Shown piece after piece: positions 45,129 to 53,639 of a stretch of 64,000 bases of DNA. Source of the stretch: Bermanella sp049115935 (GTDB lineage: Bacteria; Pseudomonadota; Gammaproteobacteria; Pseudomonadales; Oceanobacteraceae); NCBI GenBank assembly GCA_049115935.1, contig JAGDZK010000041.1, positions 25,587 through 89,586 on the forward strand. Direction: 5' to 3'. Below the pieces are notes generated by a model. The model was given only the letters and a program-made list of their open reading frames with translations. It was not told the origin of the DNA and searched no databases. Position numbers and translations under genes: made by a program. Numbering within the stretch: the stretch's first letter is position 1; each line of letters starts with the position of its first letter.

Positions 45129-46075
45129 AAATTCTGATTACAGGTGCGGCTGGTGATATCGGATCTCGCTTGGTTGAGCATTTTAACAATGATGCTTCAG
45201 TTGAATTGTATACTACGGCATTAAATGATTTAGCTTCTCATGTTTCTAGCATTCATAAGTGTTTTGATATTCGTGATGTTGATTTCATTGAATGGGTTAA
45301 AGAAATAAAACCGGATGTCATTATACATTTAGCCTCAATTATTCAATTGCCTGAATCAATGTCTCGAGAAGAAGCTTTTGAGATTGATGTTATTGCAACA
45401 GAGAATTTAGTAAAAGCGGCTATCGAAGTGGGTGTTGAAAAATTTGTTGTGACATCGAGTGGCGCTGCTTACGGGTATTGGAAAGATAATCCGCAGTGGT
45501 TAACTGAGGATATGCCAGTGCGGGGTAATGAAGATTATTTTTATTCTTCACATAAACGCCAAGTTGAAGAAATGCTCGCTAAGTACCGTTTAAGTCATTC
45601 TCAATTACAGCAAGTTGTATTAAGGCCGGGTACGGTACTTGGCCCAAATTTCAACAACCCGATTACAAATATGTTTAGTAAGAAAACCATTGTCGGTATT
45701 GCAGGGTCACGCTCCCCGTTTGTCATTATTTGGGTGGATGATTTAGTGGCTTATCTTATTGAAGCGGCAAAAAGCAATGTTGAGGGTGTGTTTAACGTAG
45801 CAGGGGACGGCACGCTTACACTTAAAGAGATTGCAGCGCATTTAAATAAACCGTATTTATCGATTCCATCGTGGTTTTTACGGGCTGCATTATTCGTGTT
45901 TAAAAAGTTACGTTTATCTCAATACGGCCCAGAACAAGTTAAATTTATTGAATTTAGACCCGTTTTAAGTAATCAGAAAATTAAACAAAAATTTACACAT
46001 CAACCAGAAAAAACCACTGAGCAAGCTTTTTTATCATTTATTGAACAAAGCGACGAGGGGTATGTGAAACAATGA
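45125..46075 (+). CDS. NAD-dependent epimerase/3-beta-HSD-like SDR
   Basis: A 316-aa extended short-chain dehydrogenase. The nucleotide-binding ITGAAGDIGSRLVEHF lies at residues 4-19, VVTSSGAAYG near 106 and the catalytic YFYSSHKRQVEE (a YxxxK-type motif) near 137. RPGTVLGPNFNNP follows. It resembles UDP-sugar epimerases and 3-beta-hydroxysteroid dehydrogenases; with a BASS transporter beside it, a sterol- or carboxylate-type substrate is possible. It overlaps both neighbours by four bases (ATGA). Confidence 0.85.
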   Translation: MKILITGAAGDIGSRLVEHFNNDASVELYTTALNDLASHVSSIHKCFDIRDVDFIEWVKEIKPDVIIHLASIIQLPESMSREEAFEIDVIATENLVKAAIEVGVEKFVVTSSGAAYGYWKDNPQWLTEDMPVRGNEDYFYSSHKRQVEEMLAKYRLSHSQLQQVVLRPGTVLGPNFNNPITNMFSKKTIVGIAGSRSPFVIIWVDDLVAYLIEAAKSNVEGVFNVAGDGTLTLKEIAAHLNKPYLSIPSWFLRAALFVFKKLRLSQYGPEQVKFIEFRPVLSNQKIKQKFTHQPEKTTEQAFLSFIEQSDEGYVKQ

Positions 46076-47853
46076 AAATTTTTAAAATAGTTTTCGCGTT
46101 AAGTGGTTTGTTATTCAGTGTTACGGTTACAGCGGGTGCCGTTATCGTTAAAGATGAAGCGAATAATCCGTTATCGATTGTTATGGTGAGTCAAACACCC
46201 GTTAATGGTTTTACCCTTGATCGCAGTGATAGTGGCTACCCTCCGGTTGGAGTGGTTAATCGCTCTAACCGTACCCAGTCCCAGTTTACGGATAAAAATG
46301 GTAAAGCTATATTTCAACAGGCGGATGATGAGCTTGTTCGTTACCGTTTACGTAAGCCCGATTATAAAGATGTCACCATTGAAATGAAGGCCAATGAGAC
46401 TTGGCAGGTGACAATGAAAAAAGAGCTTGACCCTATTTTACTTGCAGCATCTCGTCCTGCAAATACATGGTTAGCGGCCTTAGATTTAGAAGAAGGATTA
46501 AAAAAGCATTACATAATGCAGTGTGGTTTTTGCCATCAGCAAGGTTCCATGTATCTGCGTCGTGATCGCAGCATTCAAGAATGGGATGAGACGATTTATC
46601 GAATGGTCAACTACGGTGCACGCTTGGCCGATGATGCTCAGGATGTATTGCCAGAATTATTACATGAGAAGTATGCAGGCCTTAACGCAGATCCTTTAAA
46701 GATCAAAAAGGGTACGCAGTGGGATGCTTATTTAGATGGTGCGAATATTACAGAATGGCCTATAGGTGATAGCTTTTCCCAAATGCATGATTTGTTGTAC
46801 CACTCAAATGGCTTGGTATATGTAGGCGATAATTTACAAGATCGTATGTATGAAATGAATCCTGTTACGGGTGAGTATCAAGTTTATAAGCTACCAAGAG
46901 AAGCCGGTGATCAATTAGGTGGCTTGCTTGGGGCACGATTAAAAGAGTTTCCGAAGCATGAAACCTTTGCTGGTATTCATTCTTTTGCACAAAGCCCGGT
47001 TGATGGCAGTATCTTTATTACCGCATCGTATCAGCAGCGCATTATTGAATTTAATCCGAATACAAAAGAGTGGACTAACCACTTAATGGATGGTGGTTAC
47101 TACCCTCATACCCTAAGGGTAGATGGTGATAATAACGTGTGGTTTACCTTGGCGTTATCAAATCAAGTAGGTATGTTTAATCGTACGACCAAACAATTTG
47201 AATTATTTGATTTACCCAGTCGATCGTTTAAAGAAACCATTACCGTTAATCTAATGGGTGTGCTTTTAAAGCTTATGAGTTGGGGCTTACCAGTTGCAAA
47301 CTGGGCTGCAGTTGATCGTGATTCAACCGGTGTGCCTTTACCTTATGGTTTAGATATTGCGCCTGATGGTGGTGTTTGGTTTGCACGTTTACATGCCGAT
47401 AGCATTGGGCGAATTGATCCTGTTACTTATGAAATAAAAATGTACAAAACACCATTCCATGGGCCCCGACGTTTACGCATTGATAGTGAAGGCGGCATTT
47501 GGATTGCTGCATTCCCTGAGTCAAAAATTGTGCGCTTTGATCAAGAAACAGAAGCCTTTGAATTCTTTGATATACCCGTAAAACCAATTGGTAGTGAAAC
47601 GCCTTATTCATTAAATGTTGATAAAAAGCGCAATGTAGTTTGGGTTAATGGTAATACCAGTGATGCTCTGTATGCGTACTATTATAAAGAAAAGCGTTGG
47701 CAGCATTACCCGATGCCTAAGCGTGTAACATTTACTCGTGATGTTGAAATTGCGGATGACGGAAAGGTTTATACTACTAACTCAAGCTTTCCAAGTTGGC
47801 ATATAGAAGATGCACAGCCCTCATTGATCGTACTTGATCCTGTCCTACCTTAA
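46072..47853 (+). CDS. Exported cytochrome-c-motif protein with beta-propeller (Vgb/SMP-30 like)
   Basis: A 593-aa exported protein with a signal peptide (residues 1-23). Residues about 24-115 form a small Ig/carboxypeptidase-regulatory-like domain. One haem-binding CxxCH motif occurs as MQCGFCHQQG near 150. From about 215 to the end there are repeats of the type NVWFTLAL, GGVWFARLHADSIGRIDP and GGIWIAAFPESKIVRFD, those of streptogramin-lyase-like six-bladed propellers. The lyase activity itself is not implied. The combination suggests a periplasmic redox enzyme, acting on the compound handled by the neighbouring transporters (inference). Confidence 0.8.
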   Translation: MKIFKIVFALSGLLFSVTVTAGAVIVKDEANNPLSIVMVSQTPVNGFTLDRSDSGYPPVGVVNRSNRTQSQFTDKNGKAIFQQADDELVRYRLRKPDYKDVTIEMKANETWQVTMKKELDPILLAASRPANTWLAALDLEEGLKKHYIMQCGFCHQQGSMYLRRDRSIQEWDETIYRMVNYGARLADDAQDVLPELLHEKYAGLNADPLKIKKGTQWDAYLDGANITEWPIGDSFSQMHDLLYHSNGLVYVGDNLQDRMYEMNPVTGEYQVYKLPREAGDQLGGLLGARLKEFPKHETFAGIHSFAQSPVDGSIFITASYQQRIIEFNPNTKEWTNHLMDGGYYPHTLRVDGDNNVWFTLALSNQVGMFNRTTKQFELFDLPSRSFKETITVNLMGVLLKLMSWGLPVANWAAVDRDSTGVPLPYGLDIAPDGGVWFARLHADSIGRIDPVTYEIKMYKTPFHGPRRLRIDSEGGIWIAAFPESKIVRFDQETEAFEFFDIPVKPIGSETPYSLNVDKKRNVVWVNGNTSDALYAYYYKEKRWQHYPMPKRVTFTRDVEIADDGKVYTTNSSFPSWHIEDAQPSLIVLDPVLP

Positions 47854-47895
47854 TGATTAAAAAGGGGTGCGTTACTCGCACCTCTTAGGTGTCCA

Positions 47896-49080
47896 ATGAA
47901 ATTAGTTGTATTTTATATGTCCTGCTTCTTGGCGTTTGTCGCAGGGCACATGGTTAATTACACGGCTATCTTGTATGGCTTAGCAAAGTTTGATTCGTCT
48001 TTATTAGCAGGCTTGGCATATGGGTTTTGCTTTGGCCCACCTGTATTCTTTGGTTGGATCGCTGGTGCTTATATTGATCGATATAGTCCTAAACGTGTTT
48101 TGTTAATTGCTCAGAATTTTTTCATTCTAGGGGCGCTAGGCATGCTGTATGTTATGGCTTATGAGCCATTGTATTCAGTTCCTTTGTTTTTATTATCAAG
48201 CTTTTTTGTTGGAATTGGCTGGGCATTTGTAGCGCCGGCTAGATTATCGTCTATGGGGAGTTATGTCAGTGGTGATAAGCTTACTCAAGCGACTATTACA
48301 TTTAATTTATTGATTATGCTTGGTTTTGGTTTGGCGCCGATAATTATTACGCAGGTACAGCTTTGGTATGATTGGCAAGGCGTCGCGGTACTTAGTATTT
48401 GCATGTTTGCCGTATCAAGCTTGCTTTTATTTAATGCTCCTAATCATCATAAACGTATGTCACATGAAAAATTAAAACAAGAATGGTTTGAGTGTTTTAA
48501 AGCGTTAAAAAAGATTCCAGTCATCCCTCAGTTATTAATGGCTGCCATTATTGGTTATTTGATGATGGGACCGATGCAGGTGATATTGCCGCAAATCGCT
48601 GATACTCAGTTAGGACTGAATCCACAGGAAAAAGGTCAGTACTTAGGTTTAATTGCTTTGTCATTAATATTAGGTGGTATTGCCGCTATGAAACTTAAAA
48701 ATCTTGTGCCCATAGGGCGCACGATTTTGGTGTTATTGTTTATGTGTGGTGTTTCACTTATTTTAATCGGTGCAATATCAAATGTTTGGGTTAGTTGCTT
48801 AGTTTTGATTATAGGGACCACATTTGCCGGTGTCGTGGTTAGCTTCATAGTGGCAGGTTTACAGCATTTTACCCCTGTATTTATTCGTGGACGAGTAATG
48901 AGTATTTATACCATTATTTCACAGGTGGTTTCAGCTATGGCAGGGGTGTTGGCTGGTGCGATTGCACAGGGTTTAAATGTCCCTTCAAGTTTGTTTGTTA
49001 TTGGTTTGTTGTTTGTTGTTGCTACAGTCATTCTTATGGTGAGGGGGAAGCATTTAACTGGGTTTAGATCATTTAACTAA
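47896..49080 (+). CDS. MFS transporter
   Basis: A 394-aa membrane protein with 12 predicted helices. The loop motif after helix 2 reads GAYIDRYSPKRVLLIAQN and SIYTIISQVVSAMAGVLAGA occurs near 335. TTAGGTG before ATG supports the start. It is the fourth gene of the operon, 42 bases after the cytochrome/propeller gene, and is probably an exporter. A terminator begins within ten bases of the stop. Confidence 0.85.
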   Translation: MKLVVFYMSCFLAFVAGHMVNYTAILYGLAKFDSSLLAGLAYGFCFGPPVFFGWIAGAYIDRYSPKRVLLIAQNFFILGALGMLYVMAYEPLYSVPLFLLSSFFVGIGWAFVAPARLSSMGSYVSGDKLTQATITFNLLIMLGFGLAPIIITQVQLWYDWQGVAVLSICMFAVSSLLLFNAPNHHKRMSHEKLKQEWFECFKALKKIPVIPQLLMAAIIGYLMMGPMQVILPQIADTQLGLNPQEKGQYLGLIALSLILGGIAAMKLKNLVPIGRTILVLLFMCGVSLILIGAISNVWVSCLVLIIGTTFAGVVVSFIVAGLQHFTPVFIRGRVMSIYTIISQVVSAMAGVLAGAIAQGLNVPSSLFVIGLLFVVATVILMVRGKHLTGFRSFN

Positions 49081-49107
49081 ACCCAGTTTACTTGGGTTTA
49101 GTTAAAT
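49071..49107. terminator. Bidirectional terminator with 15-bp perfect stem
   Basis: ATTTAACTAAACCCA / TGGGTTTAGTTAAAT with a 7-base loop. It covers the MFS stop codon and lies just before the converging chemoreceptor stop. Confidence 0.85.
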
Positions 49108-49113
49108 TTAATT

Positions 49114-51027
49114 TTACTTGAGTTTGAATTGAGAAACCATGCTGGTTAGACGGCCAGACGAATCGGTTAAATTTCGACATTGGTCGTTAATGGTTTTGGT
49201 TTCTTTAGCTGTGTCATCTGACATGGTTTTAATATTTAAGATATGGTTGTTGAGCTCGTTAACCACTGAGCTTTGCTGTTCGGTTGCCGTTGCTACTTGC
49301 ATACTTAGATCTGTAATGGCACTGATTGCCTGTGTGATTTTTGATAATGACTTACCTGCGGTGTCAGCACTTTCTACGGAATCTTGAGCAGTTTCAATGC
49401 CACTGTTCATAGCGCTTACCGCATCTTGTGCGCCGTTTTGCAGTTTTAAAACCATAGAATTAATTTCTTCGGTTGATTCATGGGTGCGCTGAGAAAGAGT
49501 GCGTACTTCATCGGCAACCACCGCAAACCCACGTCCGTGTTCACCAGCCCTTGCTGCTTCTATGGCCGCGTTAAGTGCCAGCAGGTTGGTTTGTTCCGAG
49601 ATGCCTTTGATAACGGCTAATACCGTGGAGATTTCGCCAACATCATTTGCAAGAGTGGTAATGACCTTGGAGGCAGTTTGCATTTTATCAAATAAGCTAT
49701 TAATGCCTGTTACGGTTGTGTTGACGACTGTTTGGCCTTCTTGGCTTTCTTTGCTTGCTTGTTTGGCGGCATCAGCGGTTTCATTGGCGTTTTGTGCAAT
49801 CTCTTGAACCGTTGCCCCCATTTCATTAATGGCGGCAGCGACCATATCAACGCTTTGTTGTTGGTTTTCTGTGTTTTTTTCTGTTTTGGCTGCGGACTGG
49901 TTAAGTTCAGAAGCTGTGTTATTCACTTCAAGTGCTGTATTACCGACTGCTTGTATAAGAACTTTAAGTTGATTAACAAAATGATTAAATGATTTTGCGA
50001 GCTGCCCAACCTCATCGGCTGTGTCCACTGGCATTTGTCGGGTTAAGTCTGCGTCACCGGATGCAATTTGATTTAGCATGACAGATGCTCTTTGCACAGG
50101 TTTGGCAACCCCCATGGCAACCCATAAACCGATTATAATTAATACAGCAGCTACCAATAGGTTCAGTAAAACTAATTTAAATGATGAGTTGTTAATAGGC
50201 CCGTGAATTTCTTGTGTTGGTATATCAATGATCACATACCAGTTTAAAGCGGGTAAATATTTAGCGGCTAATATGCTGTCTTTGTTTTCATGGGTTTCAA
50301 TGATGGTGATGTTATCTTTATTCAGTAGTTGATCACTGATTTTTTCTTTTAGAAAAGCATCAATGGTTGTACCGGCAGCGATGTCTTTATTTGGATGGAT
50401 TTGAATCTCACCTTTAGCATTTGCAATAAATACCAAACCTTCTTCACCAATTTTATAGCCTTTAACTAACTCAGTGACTTGGTTTATATCCATGCCTATA
50501 CCCGTAATAGACTTGCCATCTTGTGTACGATGATTAATAAAAAGGGCAAGCTTGCCAAGTTTGGCATCTAAATCTATATCCAGTGAATACTCTTTGTTGC
50601 TCTTAATGAAATTATAAAACCAGGTGTCATCAGCTGTTATTTGGCGGCTTAAACCTTGAGGTGTGTAGTAGTTCTTTGAGTTGCCTGAAACAATGAACGA
50701 AGTGATGGCATTATTTTGCGTTTGCATGTTTTTTAGGTAGGCAATGACATTACTGCTGGCCTCGTCAGGTTCACCTTGTGAAAGCCACTGATTGGTGTAA
50801 TGGTTTTGAGCCATGGCTTTTGATATGGAAATAGGAATGCTGATTTCTTTATCAATGGCATTGGCCACTGCATTCAATGATGCGGGAATTTCTTGCACTT
50901 CAATACGACCCATGACCATATCGCGCATGGCGTTATTACTGATGAAAGTCGATGCAATTAAACTAACAAGTAGGGCGCCGCCAATGACGATTGAAAGCTT
51001 TATGCGTATTGGAAGGGCATTCCACAT
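49114..51027 (-). CDS. Methyl-accepting chemotaxis protein with Cache domain
   Basis: A 637-aa chemoreceptor. It has a transmembrane helix at 10-30, a periplasmic Cache domain to about 280, a second helix near 284-306, HAMP with KPVQRASVMLNQIASGDADL, and the signalling tip EQTNLLALNAAIEAARAGEH near 480. The periplasmic part has DDTWFYNFIKS and GIGMDINQVTEL but not the RPWY amino-acid pattern of the other receptor in this window, so its ligand class differs. AGGATAG before ATG supports the start. Confidence 0.9.
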   Translation of the reverse strand: MWNALPIRIKLSIVIGGALLVSLIASTFISNNAMRDMVMGRIEVQEIPASLNAVANAIDKEISIPISISKAMAQNHYTNQWLSQGEPDEASSNVIAYLKNMQTQNNAITSFIVSGNSKNYYTPQGLSRQITADDTWFYNFIKSNKEYSLDIDLDAKLGKLALFINHRTQDGKSITGIGMDINQVTELVKGYKIGEEGLVFIANAKGEIQIHPNKDIAAGTTIDAFLKEKISDQLLNKDNITIIETHENKDSILAAKYLPALNWYVIIDIPTQEIHGPINNSSFKLVLLNLLVAAVLIIIGLWVAMGVAKPVQRASVMLNQIASGDADLTRQMPVDTADEVGQLAKSFNHFVNQLKVLIQAVGNTALEVNNTASELNQSAAKTEKNTENQQQSVDMVAAAINEMGATVQEIAQNANETADAAKQASKESQEGQTVVNTTVTGINSLFDKMQTASKVITTLANDVGEISTVLAVIKGISEQTNLLALNAAIEAARAGEHGRGFAVVADEVRTLSQRTHESTEEINSMVLKLQNGAQDAVSAMNSGIETAQDSVESADTAGKSLSKITQAISAITDLSMQVATATEQQSSVVNELNNHILNIKTMSDDTAKETKTINDQCRNLTDSSGRLTSMVSQFKLK

Positions 51028-51116
51028 GGTTCTATCCTAGAGTATGGCTTATATACTTAGAATAGAACCAATATGCAGAAATGCATGTTTGTAAGATAAA
51101 TACTCGTTATATCACG

Positions 51117-52784
51117 TTAAGCGGCAAGGGTTTGTCTGCTTAAGTGCCTATTACAAGCGGTGATGATCGCCATAAAGCTGGCCTTAATGCTGTCTTGATC
51201 AATGGCGCAGCTTTTAAAAGTTTGGCCATCAATGTCTATTTCCAGGCTGGCAAGGGCGCTCGACTGGGTGTGTGTACCAAGTGAGGTTTGGCTGTATTGA
51301 ATAACATCAATACTAATAGCAAAGTGCTGAGCTAAAGCGTTGCAAAAAGCTTCTAATGTGCCGTCACTATGACTTTCAATGCGTATGTTATCGTGGTCAT
51401 TTTGCAATTGGATATGCATGTTTTTAACCCCGTTTTCGCCTTTAGCTTGAATATCGTAATCCAATAGCGCTAAGGGTCCATTACTATGCATGTACTCTTG
51501 TTGGAATATTTCATGAATGCGTTGAGAGGAGATTTCTCCGCCACCTTCACTGACTTTTTGTACTTTTTGGCTTAAATCAATTTGCATCCAGCGTGGCAAT
51601 TGAATGCCATGTTCCTGTTCTAAAATATATGCTACGCCGCCTTTACCACTTTGGCTGTTTACACGAATAACTGACTGGTAGTCGCGGCCAATGTCACTTG
51701 GGTCAATTGGCAAGTAGGCTACATCCCAAGGTTCATTTTCAGTTTGCACATCTAGGCACTTTTTAATGGCGTCTTGGTGTGAGCCACTAAACGCTGTGTA
51801 TACCAAGTCGCCCATCCAAGGGTGGCGAGCATGGGTTGGTATATTGGTGCATTCTTCAACTGTGCGGGTTATCCGTTTCGCATCGGATAGATCTAATTCA
51901 GGGTCAATACCTTGGCTGTATAGGTTCATGGCCATGGTGATTAAATCCATATTACCGGTGCGCTCACCATTGCCCATTAGTGTGCCTTCAATGCGATCCG
52001 CACCGGCTAAAATAGCCATTTCAGCGGCGGCTACTGCACAGCCACGGTCATTATGGGTGTGAATGCTGATAATCACATTGTCACGCTGATTAACCCCTTC
52101 ACAGAATGTCTCTACTTGATCTGCAAATACGTTGGGGCCTGCACATTCAACTGTTGCTGGTAGGTTAATGATGGCTTTGTTTTCAGGTGTTGGCTGCCAT
52201 ACATCTATGACAGCGTTGCAAACCTCAATCGCAAAGTCTGTTTCAGTGCTTGAGAAGCTTTCTGGGCTGTATTGAAATGTCCATTTTGTATCTGGGTATT
52301 TGCTTGCTTCGCTGGCCACTTTTTTCGCCCCATTAATAGCGATGTCAATGATGCCTGGCTTGTCTAGCTTGAAAACCTTGTTGCGTTGTACTGGTGAGGT
52401 TGAGTTATAGACATGCACAATAGCTTGTTTAACACCGATCAATGACTCGTATGTGCGCTCGATTAATTCGTCACGGGCTTGAACCAATACTTGAATGGTC
52501 ACGTCGTCAGGAATTTGATTTTCTTCAATTAACCAACGGACAAAATCAAAGTCCGTTTGCGAGGCGCTAGGAAAGCCAACCTCGATATCTTTGAAACCGA
52601 TATCCACTAGTAACTGCCACATTTTTTGTTTTTGCGACACATTCATTGGCTCAATCAGTGCTTGGTTACCATCACGCAGATCAACCGCACACCATTTAGG
52701 GGCAATTTTGATGCTGTTTGCTGGCCATTTGCGATCTGCTTTTTGAATGGCGGCAAAAGGGCGGTATTTGTTGTGATCAAACAT
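51117..52784 (-). CDS. leuA: 2-isopropylmalate synthase
   Basis: A 555-aa enzyme condensing acetyl-CoA with 2-oxoisovalerate, the first step of leucine synthesis. The metal and catalytic motifs are VDLRDGNQALIEPM at about residue 34, SIHTHNDRGC near 238 and GTLMGNGERTGN near 266. The C-terminal regulatory domain (about 425-545) is present, so leucine feedback is likely. Length and pattern are those of the LeuA group without a long insertion. It lies 7 kb from leuCDB. An Lrp regulator is divergent from it. Confidence 0.94.
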   Translation of the reverse strand: MFDHNKYRPFAAIQKADRKWPANSIKIAPKWCAVDLRDGNQALIEPMNVSQKQKMWQLLVDIGFKDIEVGFPSASQTDFDFVRWLIEENQIPDDVTIQVLVQARDELIERTYESLIGVKQAIVHVYNSTSPVQRNKVFKLDKPGIIDIAINGAKKVASEASKYPDTKWTFQYSPESFSSTETDFAIEVCNAVIDVWQPTPENKAIINLPATVECAGPNVFADQVETFCEGVNQRDNVIISIHTHNDRGCAVAAAEMAILAGADRIEGTLMGNGERTGNMDLITMAMNLYSQGIDPELDLSDAKRITRTVEECTNIPTHARHPWMGDLVYTAFSGSHQDAIKKCLDVQTENEPWDVAYLPIDPSDIGRDYQSVIRVNSQSGKGGVAYILEQEHGIQLPRWMQIDLSQKVQKVSEGGGEISSQRIHEIFQQEYMHSNGPLALLDYDIQAKGENGVKNMHIQLQNDHDNIRIESHSDGTLEAFCNALAQHFAISIDVIQYSQTSLGTHTQSSALASLEIDIDGQTFKSCAIDQDSIKASFMAIITACNRHLSRQTLAA

Positions 52785-53066
52785 GATGGCTCTCGTGAGG
52801 TAATAAATGTGTCGTTACTTGGAAGAGTGACTCACTTTTGGTGAAACACATTGCTTATACCGTAGCGCTTGTGGCGTTTAGGTCCTGTTCAACTTGTGGT
52901 TGTCTGGGTGCTTCCAAGTGATAGAAATTATAGGGCAAGAATTGAGGTGTATGTTTGCTAATGTACTACTATATTTGAGTTTTATTTATATGATATTGCT
53001 TATTATTATAATTTTTTGGTGTTATATTGCTTTGTTGGTGAATTTATTGGAATTGGTGAGGCTTGT

Positions 53067-53531
53067 ATGCATCAATTAGATCGTACTGATCGGCGTATTT
53101 TGCAAGAAATGCAAAAAAACGGCGCCATCAGTAATTTAGAGCTAGCAGAAAAAGTAGGCTTGTCAGCCAGCCCTTGCTCTAGGCGGGTAAAGGCGTTGCA
53201 GGATGCGGGCTATATATTGAACACGGTTACTTTGCTCGATGCTAAAAAGCTGGGGCTAGACTTGTTGGCTATGATTTCCATTAGTATGGATCGGCACACG
53301 CCTGAGCGCTTTAGTAATTTTGAAAATACCATTGCCGGTTTTGAGGAGGTGCTTGAATGCTTTCTGATTACCGGGCAAAGCGCTGATTATGTATTAAAGG
53401 TGGTGGTAGCAGACATGGAAGCCTATCAGCATTTTTTATTGGGTAAGCTTACAAGGATTGAAGGCGTGACAGGTGTGCACTCAAGCTTTGTGATGCGCAA
53501 AGTGATCGAGCGCAATATATTGCCTATATAA
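53067..53531 (+). CDS. Lrp/AsnC-family regulator
   Basis: A 154-aa feast/famine regulator. The N-terminal helix-turn-helix reads LDRTDRRILQEMQKNG, then NLELAEKVGLSASPCSRRVK; the C-terminal RAM domain (VLECFLITGQSADYVLKVVV) senses an amino acid. I start at ATG 53067 with GAGG upstream; the frame runs back to 53016 in AT-rich sequence. Its divergence from leuA across 282 bases suggests control of leuA, which I cannot confirm. Confidence 0.9.
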   Translation: MHQLDRTDRRILQEMQKNGAISNLELAEKVGLSASPCSRRVKALQDAGYILNTVTLLDAKKLGLDLLAMISISMDRHTPERFSNFENTIAGFEEVLECFLITGQSADYVLKVVVADMEAYQHFLLGKLTRIEGVTGVHSSFVMRKVIERNILPI

Positions 53532-53639
53532 TGAACACATGTTTCAAACATATGTTTAATTAGTTTGTTTTTTGTAATAAAGTGTTGTGTCTCAGACTTT
53601 AGTGCTGATATTGCTTGAATAATAACAAATAATTAATCA

